Below are positions 31,650 to 39,950 of a stretch of DNA of 64,000 nt, one piece after another (position 1 is the first letter of the stretch; the number at the start of each line of letters is the position of its first letter). Made by a program: the position numbers and the translations under genes. Under the pieces are notes generated by a model that saw nothing but the letters and a program-made list of their open reading frames with translations, was not told the DNA's origin and ran no database searches. This DNA comes from Arthrobacter terrae (lineage in GTDB: Bacteria > Actinomycetota > Actinomycetes > Actinomycetales > Micrococcaceae), in assembly GCF_015708085.1 (NCBI RefSeq), contig NZ_JADNYM010000020.1, forward strand, positions 30,677 to 94,676, given 5' to 3'.

Positions 31650-31760
31650 TCAAATCCGTCGAGCAGGATGGGCCGTGCGGGCGTGCTGGTGCTCGAGGCG
31701 CCAGGTCGTCCGGTCACGTGGGCTCACTTCCACAGTCCCGTCCTCCTCCAGCGAGGAGCC
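31650..31760 (-). pseudogene. Remnant of a CitB/DctR-type response regulator C-terminus
   Basis: The minus strand encodes SSLEEDGTVEVSPRD followed by RTTWRLEHQHARTA and a stop. This matches the C-terminal winged-helix end of the intact response regulator at 39276 (SSLVEEGTVDVALRY, GTTGRPEHQYAPRR) at about half of the positions, and the DNA is also visibly similar. Upstream sequence no longer matches. It is best read as a decayed second copy, perhaps left by a duplication or island insertion. Confidence 0.5.
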
Positions 31761-32043
31761 CGTAATGCCGGCCGTTGGCACGTGATAGCTCGGCGTGGGG
31801 TAAAGGGGTACAACCAACAGCCCAGGCACATCCCCAAAACGAGCCACTTGCCGCCATACCAATCGCACGTCACGTGGACTGTTCAAGTCCAACTCCCGAA
31901 CATGGATGGCACCCTTGCAACCAACGTCACGGTGGCAACGAACGACCTCAACGGCGGTCCCCGGGGTTTTGCTGGGATGCGCCTGCCGTAGCTTGGGCGG
32001 ACAAAAAACTGCTCCCACATCTTTGTCACGACAGAATGGTGCT

Positions 32044-34458
32044 GTGACTGACAACACTTCTGAGTTGCCGGAGCAGGACCCGTTGCCGGGCCTCAACTCT
32101 GACCGGGACCCTGCGCTGGCCCGCGAGCTGGCGGAGTTGCGGCTGGACAACGCCCGACTCCGCAAGCTGCTGGAACTGAGTGCGGAAGAAGCCGGGGCAG
32201 CCCATCCCGACCAGCCGGTCTTGGCCGTCACCATGCCGGTCGGCCCGGTGACCATGCACTCTGCACCGGAAACCAAGGTCCTGTTCTTTGAAAACCTGTT
32301 TCGCTGCCGCAACGACGTATATGCAACGCGCTGGGAAAACACGCAGGACGGCCGCTCGGGCTGGGTACCTGCTGTCGCGGGTGGATGGCGCAAGGGGACA
32401 CCACGAGAGCGCGTCGCCTTCCTCAAGCTCACACCTGCCGTCGTCGCCGACCATCTGACCGGTGCAAAGCACATCGGCCTGTACCCGCTCACCGAGAAGG
32501 ACACGTGTTGGTGGCTCGCAGCGGATTTTGACGGCCGCGCAGCCATGATGGACGCCTTGGCGTACGTCAAGGCTGCTCGGTTCCGCGGAATTCCCGCCGC
32601 GCTCGAAATTTCCCAATCAGGGCGTGGCGCCCACGTGTGGATCTTCTTCACCGAGGCCATTCCCGCCACAACGGCCCGACAGCTGGGCACCGGCCTCATT
32701 CACGAGGCCATGGGTTTGCGTGGCAGCATGAGCCTGTCCAGCTACGACAGGCTGTTCCCTTCTCAGGATGCCCACACAGGAAAGGGCATGGGGAACTTGA
32801 TCGCCGCCCCGTTGAACGGAAAGCGGCGTAACAGCGACGGGACTACCCTGTTTTTGGACACCACCACTTTGGAACCTTTTGAAGACCAGTGGGCCTACCT
32901 GTCCAGCCTGGACAGGCTGACGCCGTCGGCTGTGAACGGGCAAATCCGTCGTCTGCCCTCAGTCCGCTTGGGCAATGAGGTGCGCCGGCTGCAATTGCCG
33001 CCGTCCTCCAAAATTGTTCCCCGCCCGGCTATGGTCGTACAGGCAACATTTGCTTCACGCCTGACTATCCGCTCCTCAGATCTCGGCCCGGCCATGATCT
33101 CAGCCATTAAACATGCTGCCTCCCTGGCCAACCCCGAATTCTACGATCGTCAGCGGCAGCGCCGCTCCATTTGGAACATCCCCCGCTACCTGCACTTTTA
33201 CGACGAGACCCTTGAAGGAGACCTCATTATCCCGCGGGGCTTGTTGTCCTTATTAAAAGGCCTGGTTGAGTCGGCTGGCAGCACCTTGCGCCTTGTTGAC
33301 CAAAGAACGCCGGGCACCCCGCAGGACCTTGAATTCCATGGTGTCCTGCGCCCTGAGCAGCAGCAGGCCCTGGACGCCATCGAAAACATCGAGCACGGCA
33401 TCCTCGTGGCAACGCCGGGTGCCGGCAAGACCGTCATAGCGTGTGCAGCCGTGGCCCACCGAGGAGTTTCTACGCTTGTTCTGGTCGATCGGAAGGCACT
33501 GGCGGACCAATGGCGGAAGATGATCCACGAACTGATGGGGGAGAAACCCGGCCAGATCGGTGGCGGCAGGTCCAAGACCACCGGAAGGATCGACGTCGCA
33601 CTTCTGCCCACCCTTGCCCGTCGCGACAACGTAGCCGAGCTTACGGCTGGCTACGGTTTCGTCATAGCCGATGAGTGCCACCATGTTCCGGCTGCGGCTT
33701 TCAGCCATGTGATGAATCAGATGCCTGCAAAGCATTGGCTCGGACTGACGGCAACGCCCTATCGGCGCGACAAGCTTGATGCGCTGATGTATCACCAGCT
33801 CGGCGACGTAGTGCACACGATCATTCCAGTCCCGGCCCAGCAGCTGCCGCGCCATGAGCGCGAGATCCCCGCCCCGACCCCGGCACTGGAGCTGCACCGC
33901 ACCAAATACTTCTATACAGGCGACGCCGACCCCAGCGTGCCTGGCGGCATCTCCGAAATCTACCGGGATCTGGTCTCCAACGAGGCACGCCTTCAGCTGA
34001 TTTACGACGACGTCCTAAACGCATATGCGGCCAACTCACGTATCTTGCTGCTCACCACATGGAAGGCCCACTTGGAGCTATTCCGCGTCAGGTTTGCAGG
34101 CGCAGGTTTGGAGCCGGTGGTCCTGTCGGGGGGAATGAAAAAGGCCGAGACGCGCGCCGCGGTGGAATTGCTCGACGCCGCCGACCCCGGCAAGCCACTG
34201 CTGGTGCTTGGCACCGGATCATTCATCGGCGAAGGTTTTGACTGCCCCAAACTGGACACATTATTTCTTGCTGCACCCATCTCGTTCAAGGGACGCCTTG
34301 TCCAATACGCAGGGCGCATCACTCGACCGTTTCCCGGTAAAACCCAAGCGAGCATCCACGACTATTACGACGAGCTCACGCCTGTCCTGGCATCATCCCT
34401 TGCCAAGCGGGCACCCGGTTACATCTCACTCGGATTCCCCGACCCGCGACGGATGTGA
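32044..34458 (+). CDS. Primase (AEP)–SF2 helicase fusion of the TOTE conflict-system type
   Basis: An 804-residue protein. Residues about 20–50 form a short coiled coil (LARELAELRLDNARLRKLLEL). Residues about 80–330 look like an archaeo-eukaryotic primase domain, with acidic motif WWLAADFDG (about 155) and SQSGRGAHVWIFF (about 188). A superfamily-2 helicase follows, with Walker A ATPGAGKT near 456, DECHH near 542, TATPYRR near 568, and motif VI QYAGRITRPF near 750. This primase-plus-helicase layout is the one named after TOTE conflict systems, which are linked to mobile elements or defence. No partner gene is adjacent. GTG at 32044 is preferred; the upstream frame encodes no recognisable sequence. 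Its exact job is unknown. Confidence 0.8.
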   Translation: MTDNTSELPEQDPLPGLNSDRDPALARELAELRLDNARLRKLLELSAEEAGAAHPDQPVLAVTMPVGPVTMHSAPETKVLFFENLFRCRNDVYATRWENTQDGRSGWVPAVAGGWRKGTPRERVAFLKLTPAVVADHLTGAKHIGLYPLTEKDTCWWLAADFDGRAAMMDALAYVKAARFRGIPAALEISQSGRGAHVWIFFTEAIPATTARQLGTGLIHEAMGLRGSMSLSSYDRLFPSQDAHTGKGMGNLIAAPLNGKRRNSDGTTLFLDTTTLEPFEDQWAYLSSLDRLTPSAVNGQIRRLPSVRLGNEVRRLQLPPSSKIVPRPAMVVQATFASRLTIRSSDLGPAMISAIKHAASLANPEFYDRQRQRRSIWNIPRYLHFYDETLEGDLIIPRGLLSLLKGLVESAGSTLRLVDQRTPGTPQDLEFHGVLRPEQQQALDAIENIEHGILVATPGAGKTVIACAAVAHRGVSTLVLVDRKALADQWRKMIHELMGEKPGQIGGGRSKTTGRIDVALLPTLARRDNVAELTAGYGFVIADECHHVPAAAFSHVMNQMPAKHWLGLTATPYRRDKLDALMYHQLGDVVHTIIPVPAQQLPRHEREIPAPTPALELHRTKYFYTGDADPSVPGGISEIYRDLVSNEARLQLIYDDVLNAYAANSRILLLTTWKAHLELFRVRFAGAGLEPVVLSGGMKKAETRAAVELLDAADPGKPLLVLGTGSFIGEGFDCPKLDTLFLAAPISFKGRLVQYAGRITRPFPGKTQASIHDYYDELTPVLASSLAKRAPGYISLGFPDPRRM

Positions 34459-34867
34459 CAGTGATGCCAGCACTGTTTTCGGCCATGGCTGAGCCGAACA
34501 CCCGGGGCCCAGTGACAATCGGGAGCCAATTCCATCATCCGGCGCGTCATCTTCGCAATCTACGACGCACTCTCTCTGGGCCGGGTACTCGTGGGAGGCC
34601 AGTCCGTTTACCTTCACGCCGTCGAGCATGGCGCCACGCCACCGCCAACCAAGAATGCAGACTTCGCCCTCGACATCCGCAGATGCCCCCACCACCTCAC
34701 GGCTTCACGACGACTCTCCTCCAGCCGGGCTTCACATCAGCAGGGGGAATCACTGACCGGCCACCAGGTATTCCCACGTGCCCGGTCTCGGTGCCGATGA
34801 TCAGCTGCATGATGCTGCAGTATTGTGTGCGGGGCGTTACGGGGGTCAGTGGCAACCACTCGGGGGC
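34459..34867. other. 409-bp region without a supported gene
   Basis: Between the helicase stop and the 3' end of the VOC gene. Short frames exist on both strands but none has a recognisable family or good ribosome site. No strong hairpin was noticed. Confidence 0.55.
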
Positions 34868-35635
34868 CTACGCTTGGGCGATCTTGAAAACTGCTCCCGT
34901 CGGATCTGCCAGCGTGGCCATGCGGCCGAAGGGGGAATCCTCAGCGGGATGGATAACCTGGGCGCCCAATGAGAGCGCAGTTTCCACGACAGCATCGGCG
35001 TCCGCCACCCCTAAGTAGATCTGCCAATTCGACGGAACCCCATCCGGAAGATAAAAAGAGGCGTCCATGATGCCGGCACGCGAGCTATCCCCGGATCCGA
35101 GCGTCGTGTACCGAAAATCTTCGCTGTCGCTCATGACGGAAGTGTCCCAACTGAAGGCGTCCTGGTAGAACTTCACTGAGCGCGCATACTCCCGGGTGTG
35201 AAGTTCATGCCAAACCGGGGCACCGGGTTCTCCTTTTAGCTGGAACCCAGTGTGGCCACCGAACTGCCACGCACCAACGACCGCGCCTCCTGCGTCGGTA
35301 AACATCGCCATGTGCCCCTGGCCCGGAACTTCCATGGGCGGCATAATCACTTGCCCACCTGCCGCCGTGACCGCTTCGGCCGACGCTCCGATGTCTTCCA
35401 CCCGCAGATAGGTGCTCCACGCGTCCGGATTACCTGATGTGGGGTCATTCTTCATCATCCCCGCTACCGGTGCTCCTTCGACGAAGGCGGTGACGTAACC
35501 GCCGTAGGTTTCCTCGTCTCCGGTCTCAAACGTCCACCCAAAAAGACCGGCATAGAACTGTCGGGACTTCTCAGGGTCCGAGGTCATGAGATCTATCCAG
35601 CACGGATCCCCCGGGGCGAAATCGGGCTTTGGCAT
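34868..35635 (-). CDS. Two-domain VOC (glyoxalase/bleomycin-resistance-like) protein
   Basis: A 255-residue protein made of two vicinal-oxygen-chelate modules. The first begins PCWIDLMTSDPEKSRQFYAGLFGWTFE and ends GHMAMFTDAGGAVVGAWQ. The second begins PVWHELHTREYARSVKFYQDAFSWDTS and ends GRMATLADPTGAVFKIAQA. This tandem form is common in actinobacteria and annotated only as VOC or putative hydroxylase. Metal ligands cannot be assigned with certainty, so the reaction is unknown. ATG start at 35635. It lies in the accessory segment but has normal GC-rich codon use. Confidence 0.9.
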   Translation of the reverse strand: MPKPDFAPGDPCWIDLMTSDPEKSRQFYAGLFGWTFETGDEETYGGYVTAFVEGAPVAGMMKNDPTSGNPDAWSTYLRVEDIGASAEAVTAAGGQVIMPPMEVPGQGHMAMFTDAGGAVVGAWQFGGHTGFQLKGEPGAPVWHELHTREYARSVKFYQDAFSWDTSVMSDSEDFRYTTLGSGDSSRAGIMDASFYLPDGVPSNWQIYLGVADADAVVETALSLGAQVIHPAEDSPFGRMATLADPTGAVFKIAQA

Positions 35636-35847
35636 CGAGGGCTCCCGGCAGGGGTATGGATGGATCGGATGAACTCACCCTAAGCCTTTATCCACCCGGA
35701 TGACTAGGTCAGGAGGCCGATCTTAAATGTAACGAACATGCTGGTAAAGTTCTGGCGCATCGGCTCAGCCGGAAGTGAGTAACATGGCATTTACGCAGGT
35801 CACCGCCTGCCATGTTTCCCTTAGCCTTGCGGGTGGAAGGAGTCCCT

Positions 35848-36216
35848 GTGGATATGCGCTTGGAATTGGTTCCGCTACCTTCATCGGATGTAAATCGGAG
35901 TAGGGCGTTTTATGTTGATCAGGTGGGTTTCCACCTTGATCACGACATTGAGCCGGGCAACGGCATGCGCGTCGTCCAGCTGACACCGCCGGGATCAGCG
36001 TGTTCCATCGTTATTGGTGTGGGGATCAGTGATCCCCAGGCGGCACCTGTCCATGGGCTGCATTTAGTGGTGGGTGACCTTGATGCCGTCCGCCGGGTGC
36101 TTCTCGGCAACGGGGTTGAGGTGTCTGAGGTGAGCGACATGGGTGGCGGCGTCAGGTACGCGTACTTCAGCGATCCTGACGGCAACTCGTGGGCACTTCA
36201 ACAAATCTCCCGGTAA
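35848..36216 (+). CDS. Single-domain VOC family protein
   Basis: A 122-residue VOC protein: VDMRLELVPLPSSDVNRSRAFYVDQVGFHLDHD, VVQLTPPGSACSIVIG, GLHLVVGDLDAVRRVLLGNGVEV, and YFSDPDGNSWALQQ. The histidine in GLHLVV and the glutamate usually found in the last strand (here 'DPDGNSWALQ', with Q) are the expected metal positions, so metal binding may be incomplete. The GTG at 35848 is chosen because GGAAGGAG ends 6 bases before it. Divergent from the two-domain VOC gene. Confidence 0.87.
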   Translation: MDMRLELVPLPSSDVNRSRAFYVDQVGFHLDHDIEPGNGMRVVQLTPPGSACSIVIGVGISDPQAAPVHGLHLVVGDLDAVRRVLLGNGVEVSEVSDMGGGVRYAYFSDPDGNSWALQQISR

Positions 36217-36625
36217 CTACAGGTGCGGCATAATGAAAAATCGGGCATCGGCCCCTTCAGGACAGTCGCGCATCGAAACCACTTGTAAGCGCAGAGTTGA
36301 AGAAGCTCCGTCCCCGCGTGGAATCGGTGACGGAAATTCGTTGGTGGCTGATGACGGCGGTTGCGGGACTGGCTGGCGGGCCGGCGGGCGAAACAGCGCC
36401 CGGACAAATCCAGACTCCCGGAGCCTTTGGCCTGCGGCTGCAATATGCAGGAATCTTTCCTTGCGTTGATGCCGTACACCGGCCAGCAATGGATGTCCTA
36501 CCGCTTTGATTGTTCGCGCTTACTAACGTTCTTTTGAACGCTGCCACGCCAGCATATCCCGCAATGAACGGCGCAGCGGACGGAGCATCACTGCCTGACT
36601 GCGCTCCGGAAGCAAAGCGGCTTAT
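36217..36625. other. 409-bp region without a supported gene
   Basis: Base composition drops toward 36500, where the lower-GC stretch begins. Several overlapping short frames exist on both strands, none convincing. Confidence 0.5.
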
Positions 36626-37534
36626 TCAGTCCTCATTTTCCGTCTTCTCGGCGTCTGCGACCCGACGAAGCAAACCCTCGGCAATCCCAATCGAGACCTT
36701 GTCGCTCATCGTTCGTGCCCGGCCCAGGGCTTCATTACCAAATAGTTTCGTTGCATCGACGCCGTCAGATCCAGACTCATGCACTTTGTCAGTCGTCGTC
36801 TTGGCCAGGTCCAACGCGTTGTTGCTGATGCGCTTGGTGGCGTCAACACCATCTGCGCCTGATTCGATGACCTTGTCACGAACGTCAACAACGGCTTCTA
36901 CCCAAGTCTTAGCTTCGACAGATTGCCGGCCGTCTTCAATTCCGAGGCATTTGTGGAACTCACTGACGGCCGCCTCCACTTTGTTATTTGATTGAACCAC
37001 TGTGCGCGCTGTTGTTGGATGGAGGAGAACTTTCGTGTTGGCCCGTCCAGCCGCAACATTCATCTTTCCGAGCAACTGCTCAGTTCGCCGGGTGATTTGA
37101 TCAATCCGATTCTGTCGAGCCACGCGAAGAGCCCGACGATGACTATCAAGCTCCTCAGGAGAAGCATCCAATACGCGGTCCAATTTCAGCACAGCGAGCG
37201 AATCGTAAAGCTGGAAGCACCTAGCAAGGACAGCAATCCACTCGCGAGACTTGGGCTCAGTTTCTTGAGCCGGCTTGGCAAGATCGACCATTTTGGACAT
37301 TCGTTCCATTTTGTCCGCGAGCGCATCAAGTTGACGCAGCGCCTACATCTGGGTGCTTGCCACAGTCAGCGACGACGCCTGGACTTTCGACCGAGTAACT
37401 TCAGAGACCTGACCCACCGTGTCCCGAGTAGTAATAGCGTCGTCCACAAATAGGCCAACCCCGATCATCTCAGCCAGCACAGCGTCTTTCTGCGCACGAA
37501 GGATGTCGTCCACTTTTTACCGAAACTTCGCCAT
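36626..37534 (-). pseudogene. Hypothetical repeat protein interrupted by two in-frame stop codons
   Basis: From an ATG at 37534 (MAKFR) the frame reads KVDDILRAQKDAVLAEMIG, then GLFVDDAITTRDTVGQVSEV, and then ALRQLDALADKMERMSKM into a 227-codon open stretch ending at 36626. It is interrupted by TAA at 37517–37519 and TAG at 37343–37345. Near the C-terminus are two 29-residue repeats, beginning DKVIESGADGVDATK and DKVHESGSDGVDATK. The content is mostly helical and charged; no family was recognised. It may be decayed, or expressed only from an internal start such as the ATG at 37309. Base composition is lower in GC than the flanking core genes, suggesting transfer. Confidence 0.6.
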
Positions 37535-37852
37535 CCCAAGCATCGCGGTCACCCTGCACCACAATGGCGAAATCATCGAGTGCCCCATGAAACGCTCCTA
37601 CGACCCCCGCTTTCGACGCGATCGATCAATTCGAGTTGTCAAACCCCCTTCCTAGCCCTCGCCGTCGCGGCAGGCTATCACGCCGAATTCTTTGCCTCCG
37701 GTCGAGGGGACTCCGGGCGCTTCTGAAATGACTATAGAGAGCACCCGCCTCGTCCATGGACACTCGGGAGGCCCCAACCTCACAGTTGTCTATGAGTGGT
37801 GGCTCGGTATTTATGGATGAACCGTTACCACCCACTGAAGCGTGTCGGATTC
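37535..37852. other. 318-bp region without a supported gene
   Basis: Sits between the broken repeat gene and the AbiEii remnant. Short frames on both strands show no recognisable domain. Base composition is mixed. Confidence 0.5.
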
Positions 37853-38146
37853 CTAACGGATATCGACAGCTTCAGCACGGCAGGCTGGTGCTAGCAGCTT
37901 CGTGGTCAATGCCGTTGCTGATTCGAATGTTGTGTATTCGCCACAGGCGGGAACGCGTGCGATCAGTGAATATTGGCTTTGCCATTCTAGAGGTGGGTCA
38001 AACGACGGGGTGCGCGCGAGCTTGCGTGCGGCCCATTCCGAGCTTATGGTGCCTGTTAGAGCTGCACCGTCAATATTCTGAGTACGGGCAAAGACAACCA
38101 GGTCGACCAGATCACGGAACCGACGACCGGTAGAATCTCTACTCAT
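37853..38146 (-). pseudogene. C-terminal remnant of an AbiEii/AbiGii-type nucleotidyltransferase toxin
   Basis: Ninety-seven residues: MSRDSTGRRFRDLVDLVVFAR, then IDGAALTGTISSEWAARKL, PSFDPPLEWQSQYSLIA and FESATALTTKLLAP. The pattern RxxDLVDLVxxAR, then an alpha-helical stretch and xxPPxxWxxxYxxLA, is what I recognise as the C-terminal domain of AbiEii-type toxins (type IV toxin–antitoxin). The N-terminal catalytic half with the GGT/DxD nucleotidyltransferase motif is missing, because the plus-strand gene at 38145 starts there. Therefore a truncated relic and not a functional toxin. Confidence 0.5.
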
Positions 38147-38738
38147 GTGGGGATTGAAGAAGAATGGAACTGCGGTAGATCTGGCGACCAAGGCCACGCA
38201 GATGTTAATCGACAGTAAAGGTATCAACTCATTGGAGAAGGTTCTCCTTCGAGACGTCCCTTTCAGAGAGGCGCTTGATCAGTTCGAAGACATACCTTGG
38301 CGTGAGCAACAGATGATAATGTCCCGAGTTCGCATGCAAGAAGAAATGGTGAGTCTGAAACACCTGCCAATAGCCATGGGCATCTTCACAATATTCGTTG
38401 GTGGTGGAGTGACCTGGTTGATTAGAATGCCGCACCTATCTGCCGGGCTGCTTTCCATCTCGATGATGGTAGCAGCGGTGGTACTGGGGGTGATTTTGGT
38501 TGGAATGCGCATATCAAGAAGGCGGGACTCCCGTTTGTTTGCGTGGGCTGAGGCGCTTACGGCAAGCCACGGGCGGAAGACCAAGGAGCAGGACGAGCTC
38601 ATCAAACAACGTAATGCGCCGCAGCCAGCTGCCACCAGGCAACCCGACGAGTCGGCGTCCGCCCCAGATCCTGTCGGCACCAACCGGTTTGCCAGTGGAG
38701 CCAAATGTTTCCAGAAGCTAAGCTGGGGCAAAGCTTGA
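38145..38738 (+). CDS. Hypothetical membrane protein with two transmembrane helices
   Basis: A 197-residue protein: an N-terminal amphipathic region (MWGLKKNGTAVDLATKATQ), then a charged helix REQQMIMSRVRMQEEMVSLKH. Two membrane segments follow, LPIAMGIFTIFVGGGVTWLI and LLSISMMVAAVVLGVILVGM. A basic RISRRRDSRLFAW stretch and a hydrophilic, proline-rich tail complete it. No family was recognised. The ATG at 38145 overlaps the ATG of the AbiEii remnant on the other strand, suggesting that its insertion or a deletion cut the toxin gene. Codon use is less GC-rich than in the core genes. Confidence 0.65.
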   Translation: MWGLKKNGTAVDLATKATQMLIDSKGINSLEKVLLRDVPFREALDQFEDIPWREQQMIMSRVRMQEEMVSLKHLPIAMGIFTIFVGGGVTWLIRMPHLSAGLLSISMMVAAVVLGVILVGMRISRRRDSRLFAWAEALTASHGRKTKEQDELIKQRNAPQPAATRQPDESASAPDPVGTNRFASGAKCFQKLSWGKA

Positions 38739-39140
38739 TCGCAGTTGTTCTGCGAGCAGAAACCAAGGGTTTTATGCTCGGAATCAATCAAGAAGCCAAC
38801 GTGGCCGTGGGCCCACTATATGGTGCTGGTTAACTCAAGAGGAGTCATGATCGTTTCCAAGACTGTCTCGGCAAGGGCGCCGGAATAGGCGCAGACGGTG
38901 TACGGCGTGTCGCATCCCAGCCGGATGGGACCTCCGCGCTGCCAAGTTTATAGGACCGGGCACGACGCGGACCGGGGATCAATGTAATGAGTTTTTGATG
39001 AGTTCGGTCGTAGCGGCGCATCCCGGAGCCACTCCCCCGCAGCAAAACCGCAGGTCAGCGGCACATACCCCGCCCAGACGAGCACCTCCAGCCGACGACC
39101 GTTGTGTCTGAACACCAAAGCCATGTAAACGCGAAATGAC

Positions 39141-39158
39141 GGGGTGGAAGCCCACCCC
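39141..39158. terminator. Perfect 7-bp hairpin
   Basis: GGGGTGG and CCACCCC around a 4-base loop. Together with the hairpin at 39167 it probably ends minus-strand transcripts from the response-regulator side. Confidence 0.45.
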
Positions 39159-39166
39159 GCCACTGC

Positions 39167-39193
39167 AAAAAACCCCGTAAATCCGGGCTTTTT
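39167..39193 (-). terminator. Rho-independent terminator downstream of the tRNA-Thr fragment
   Basis: On the minus strand AAAAAGCCCG pairs with CGGGGTTTTTT (one mismatch) and ends in a run of six T. It lies 18 bases beyond the tRNA fragment, as expected for a tRNA transcription unit. Confidence 0.7.
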
Positions 39194-39210
39194 GGCCCTC
39201 CAAAATCCGA

Positions 39211-39257
39211 GGCCCCCTATCAGATTCGAACTGATGACCCCCGCTTTACCAGAGCAA
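39211..39257 (-). mobile_element. 3' half of tRNA-Thr (GGT): probable attachment-site remnant
   Basis: The minus strand carries an anticodon loop CTGGTAA, stem half AGCGG, variable GGGTC, an intact T arm ATCAG-TTCGAAT-CTGAT and acceptor half AGGGGGC. The D arm and 5' acceptor half are absent. Integrases commonly use the 3' half of tRNA genes as att sites, leaving such fragments at one end of an island. No intact tRNA-Thr or integrase is in the window, so the partner end is outside it or lost. Confidence 0.65.
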
Positions 39258-39275
39258 TGGCCCGTGAGCGCTGCA

Positions 39276-39950
39276 TCAAGAAGACCCACCTCCTGGTCTC
39301 CGTGGCGCGTACTGGTGCTCGGGCCGTCCGGTGGTCCCGTAGCGCAGCGCAACGTCTACAGTGCCCTCCTCGACCAATGACGAGAGGTACCGTTGGGCGG
39401 TGGCGCGGGACATGCCCACCGCAGCGGCGACCTCGGCCGCCGTCGACGGCTGCGCCGAGCGTGTCAGTGCCTCCAGCACCGCCCGTTCCGTGACGGACCG
39501 CGGCCGGCCGCCGCCGTCGCTCGGATGAAGTTGCCGTAAGGCGCGTTCGACTGCCTCTTGATCGAGGGCGTTTTCGGTGTCCAGCAGGCGGCGGTAGCGG
39601 GCGTATCCGCGCAACCGCTCTGCCAGCATGTCCGCGCTGAAGGGCTTGATCAGATACGCCAGGGCGCCGCGGCGGATGGCCTTGCGGACGGATTCGGCAT
39701 CGGAGGCGGCGGACAGCACGAAGGCGTCCACGTCCAGCCCGCGCAAGATGTCCAGCCCGTTCCAGTCGGGCAGGTAAACGTCGATCAGCACCAGGTCCGG
39801 TCGGTGTGTCTGCACGGCCCGTGCCGCGGCTTCCCCGCCGCCAACCGGATCCAGGGCGGTAAATCCGGGTGCCTCTTCGACGTAGGCCACATGGAGCCTT
39901 GCCACATGGAAATCATCATCAACAATCAGCACACGCAGGTCCTCAGTCAT
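39276..39950 (-). CDS. CitB/DctR-type response regulator
   Basis: A 224-residue regulator of the family that pairs with CitA/DcuS kinases sensing di- and tricarboxylates. The receiver domain has acidic residues in VLIVDDDFHVARLH, the phosphorylated aspartate in LVLIDVYLPDWNG, the threonine/serine position in VLSAASDAE and the lysine in YLIKPFSADML. The C-terminal winged helix begins SVTERAVLEALTRS and contains STAAEVAAAVGMSRATAQRYLSSL. It overlaps the kinase gene by 8 bases. Probable targets are its own operon and the divergent ABC importer. A decayed copy of its C-terminus lies at 31650. Confidence 0.92.
   Translation of the reverse strand: MTEDLRVLIVDDDFHVARLHVAYVEEAPGFTALDPVGGGEAAARAVQTHRPDLVLIDVYLPDWNGLDILRGLDVDAFVLSAASDAESVRKAIRRGALAYLIKPFSADMLAERLRGYARYRRLLDTENALDQEAVERALRQLHPSDGGGRPRSVTERAVLEALTRSAQPSTAAEVAAAVGMSRATAQRYLSSLVEEGTVDVALRYGTTGRPEHQYAPRRPGGGSS

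Larger units (their letters stand above)
31464..32043. other. 580-bp intergenic region at the left edge of the accessory segment
   Basis: It contains a strong hairpin at 31519–31540 and a fragment encoding a response-regulator-like C-terminus on the minus strand (31650–31760). The rest (31761–32043) shows no supported gene. It marks the change from the metabolic region to island-like DNA. Confidence 0.6.
38739..39275. other. Right boundary of the accessory segment
   Basis: About 540 bases with no supported protein gene. It holds two hairpins (39141–39158 and 39167–39193) and a 3' half tRNA-Thr (39211–39257) immediately before the response-regulator stop codon at 39276. Confidence 0.6.

Noticed and set aside
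31641..31672. Possible second tRNA fragment (TTCAAATC-like T loop)
   Set aside because: Flanking bases do not pair into a T stem and no acceptor sequence follows.
31650..32699. A 349-codon minus-strand frame spanning the intergenic region and the helicase start
   Set aside because: Only its last 37 codons resemble a protein (response-regulator tail); the rest is antisense to the primase–helicase gene.
37535..37620. Alternative N-terminal frame (ALDDFAIVVQGDRDAWDGEV) joined by a frameshift to the broken repeat gene
   Set aside because: An in-frame stop lies shortly upstream and the MAKFR start in the same frame as the main gene is simpler; kept only as an alternative.
38948..39352. 134-codon minus-strand frame over the tRNA-Thr fragment
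   Set aside because: It crosses a tRNA remnant and two hairpins and shows no domain.
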